From: Candidatus Roizmanbacteria bacterium
GTDB lineage: Bacteria; Patescibacteriota; Microgenomatia; UBA1406
DNA length: 6,726 nt
Direction: 5' to 3'
Assembly (NCBI GenBank): GCA_024653645.1
Contig: JANLHK010000117.1
Span: 1 to 6,726 of the forward strand
This document shows, in pieces, positions 5,333 to 6,726 of this stretch. The notes under the pieces are model-generated. The model saw only the letters and a list, made by a program, of their open reading frames with translations. It was not told where the DNA came from and ran no database searches. Every line of letters starts with the position of its first letter. Within the stretch, counting starts at the first letter, position 1. The translations under genes and the position numbers were made by a program.

Positions 5333-6724
5333 ATGCGCTCAATTCTGTGGTTTGTTGCCTGTTTTTTACTAGGACTCACGCTCGTGAGCATTAGTCGCAT
5401 GGGGTATGAGTGGTACCAATATCAAGACCGACTATACCCCAATATTGTGGTTGATAACGTCTCAGTCGGCGGCTTGCCGTTTGATCAAGCGCGCACCGTA
5501 CTAACCGGTATTTATGAAAAAAATAATGCGCCTGAGGTGGTGTTTACCCTTGATAATGATGCCATCGCCTCACTGAGTGCACAGCAGATTTCATACCGTA
5601 TTCCGGTTGGCAATGCCATTGCTGAGGCTATGGCGATCGGACGGGATCCTAAAAAAAACATGTTGCAAAATGCGCTAGTATCACTGCGCCTGATCCTGGG
5701 CATGAACGAATACCATATTGCACTGATTCCCCATTATTCACATACCGCCATCAATGAAAAACTGAAAGATATTAATGAGGGGTATCGAACTGAGCCTATT
5801 GATGCCCGTTTCGATTTCAATAATAATCGGGTTGAAACCTTCAGCAAAGAGACTGATGGATATGAATTAGATGTGCAAACAGCCTATATTGCCGCATCCA
5901 ATAACCTCAACAGTCCTGAGGTGAAGCGAGGTAAAAAAAGAATCATCCAAATCCCCCTTACTCGGCAGGTACTGCCCGCGGCTGTACGGCTCAAAGATAT
6001 AAACAACTTAGGGATTACCGAACTGGTTGCCTCAGGCAGCTCACACTTTGCCGGTTCATCGGCAGAGCGCATTTATAACGTGACGTTAGGGGCACAACGC
6101 TTAAACGGCATTATTATCGAGCCTAATGAAGTATTCTCATTTGTCGCTGCGTTAGGAGAAATTTCCCGAGCTACCGGTTTCAAATCCGCCTATGTCATCA
6201 AGGGCGGCAAAACGGTACTCGATGATGGAGGGGGTATTTGCCAGGTATCTACCACACTGTTCCGTGCGGCACTCAATACCGGCTTACCCATTATAGAGCG
6301 CCATGCCCATTCATATCGGGTGGGGTATTATGAACAGGATAGTTTACCGGGGTTTGACGCCACTATTTATTCACCCTCAGTTGATCTCAAATTTAAAAAT
6401 GACTATAGCTCCGCCCTGCTTATTCAGACCCATATTGATACTGGCACCCTGACCTTAACCATGAATATCTACGGAACACGAGATAACCGCGTGGTGAGCG
6501 TGGGAACTCCGGTAGTCAGTAACGTGATAGCAGCCCCTCCGGCAGAACATATTGATGACCCATCGCTTCCCAATGGTGTGGTCAAGCAAGTTGATTTTGC
6601 TGCTCCTGGTGGTCGATCGGTATTTACCTATCAGGTACAAAAAAATGGGGTAGTTACATTTGGTGAAACCTTCACATCAGATTATCGCCCCTGGAAGGCT
6701 ATCTTCATGCATGGAGTAGGTTGA
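5333..6724 (+). CDS. VanW-family protein with peptidoglycan-binding-like N-terminal region
   Basis: This 463-residue protein starts with a transmembrane anchor (about 4-21) and is extracytoplasmic after that. Residues 38-215 look like the peptidoglycan-binding-4 type domain that often precedes VanW: NVSVGGLPFDQAR near 42-54, then mixed alpha/beta. The VanW domain spans about 230-358. Its signature includes FAGSSAERIYNVTLGAQRLN (239-258), EPNEVFSF (263-270), GGGICQVSTTLFRAAL (299-314), ERHAHSYRVGYY (322-333) and PGFDATIY (339-346). The C-terminal 100 residues (YGTRDNR, then PGGRSVFTYQVQKNG) form a beta-rich domain reminiscent of G5. VanW was named from a vancomycin-resistance cluster but has no settled biochemical role. 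Nothing here indicates drug resistance, and wall binding is an inference. The gene is complete, with its TGA at 6722-6724. It is divergent from the solute-binding protein gene, 23 bp away. Confidence 0.9.
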   Translation: MRSILWFVACFLLGLTLVSISRMGYEWYQYQDRLYPNIVVDNVSVGGLPFDQARTVLTGIYEKNNAPEVVFTLDNDAIASLSAQQISYRIPVGNAIAEAMAIGRDPKKNMLQNALVSLRLILGMNEYHIALIPHYSHTAINEKLKDINEGYRTEPIDARFDFNNNRVETFSKETDGYELDVQTAYIAASNNLNSPEVKRGKKRIIQIPLTRQVLPAAVRLKDINNLGITELVASGSSHFAGSSAERIYNVTLGAQRLNGIIIEPNEVFSFVAALGEISRATGFKSAYVIKGGKTVLDDGGGICQVSTTLFRAALNTGLPIIERHAHSYRVGYYEQDSLPGFDATIYSPSVDLKFKNDYSSALLIQTHIDTGTLTLTMNIYGTRDNRVVSVGTPVVSNVIAAPPAEHIDDPSLPNGVVKQVDFAAPGGRSVFTYQVQKNGVVTFGETFTSDYRPWKAIFMHGVG

Positions 6725-6726
6725 AA

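Noticed and set aside
5310..5342. Longer N-terminus for the solute-binding protein, starting at the ATG at 5342
   Set aside because: It would overlap the start of vanW and use promoter sequence as coding. The ATG at 5309 fits the 7-nt spacing from a -10-like element.
5333..6724. Vancomycin-resistance gene cluster
   Set aside because: Only a VanW-family protein is present. There is no VanR/S, VanH, VanA-type ligase or VanX nearby, and VanW proteins are widespread in bacteria outside resistance clusters.
1..6726. CRISPR array, transposon, attachment site, tRNA or rRNA
   Set aside because: No spaced direct repeats, terminal inverted repeats, transposase motifs, tRNA arms or conserved rRNA stretches were seen. 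Coding density leaves almost no room for them.

Overview
The window looks like a gene-dense bacterial chromosome of the Candidate Phyla Radiation (Patescibacteria) type. This is an inference from three things: very short intergenic gaps (6 to 79 bp, with one 28-bp overlap), no convincing Shine-Dalgarno sequences, and a typical gene mix of a VanW-family protein, a LysM protein, a membrane-anchored solute-binding protein and a class-A-beta-lactamase-like serine hydrolase. TGA, TAG and TAA all end genes here and no gene has an internal TGA. The code is therefore the standard bacterial one, which argues against lineages that recode TGA as glycine. No rRNA, tRNA, CRISPR array or mobile element was seen, and no gap exceeds 300 bases.

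Layout: 1-270 (+), tail of an unrecognised small protein, probably cut by the window edge. 326-907 (-), a LexA-type repressor with its own palindromic operator and a near-consensus promoter. 987-1502 (+), a small isochorismatase-like cysteine hydrolase transcribed divergently from lexA. 1475-2443 (-), a membrane-anchored serine hydrolase of the beta-lactamase/penicillin-binding fold. 2465-3397 (-), a 310-residue protein of unknown function. 3432-3821 (+), a single-pass membrane protein with one LysM domain. 3828-5309 (-), a membrane-anchored family-1-type extracellular solute-binding protein with no transporter genes beside it. 5333-6724 (+), a VanW-family protein with an N-terminal membrane anchor.

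How they fit together: four of the eight products carry one N-terminal transmembrane segment followed by an extracytoplasmic domain (serine hydrolase, LysM, solute-binding, VanW). The right two thirds therefore read as a cell-surface or peptidoglycan neighbourhood. The genes alternate in strand and each appears to have its own promoter, so they do not form one operon. LexA points to an autoregulated DNA-damage response whose only evident target in this window is lexA itself.

The strongest non-obvious signal is promoter architecture. In five of the seven genes with a visible start, a -10-like hexamer ends exactly 6 or 7 nt before the start codon, so transcription would begin at or within a base of the ATG (leaderless mRNA). 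A sixth gene, vanW, fits with a weaker hexamer. The three divergent gene pairs use back-to-back promoters packed into 23 to 79 bp, and in one case the two -10 elements are nested in a single inverted repeat. These are readings from sequence alone and have not been tested experimentally.
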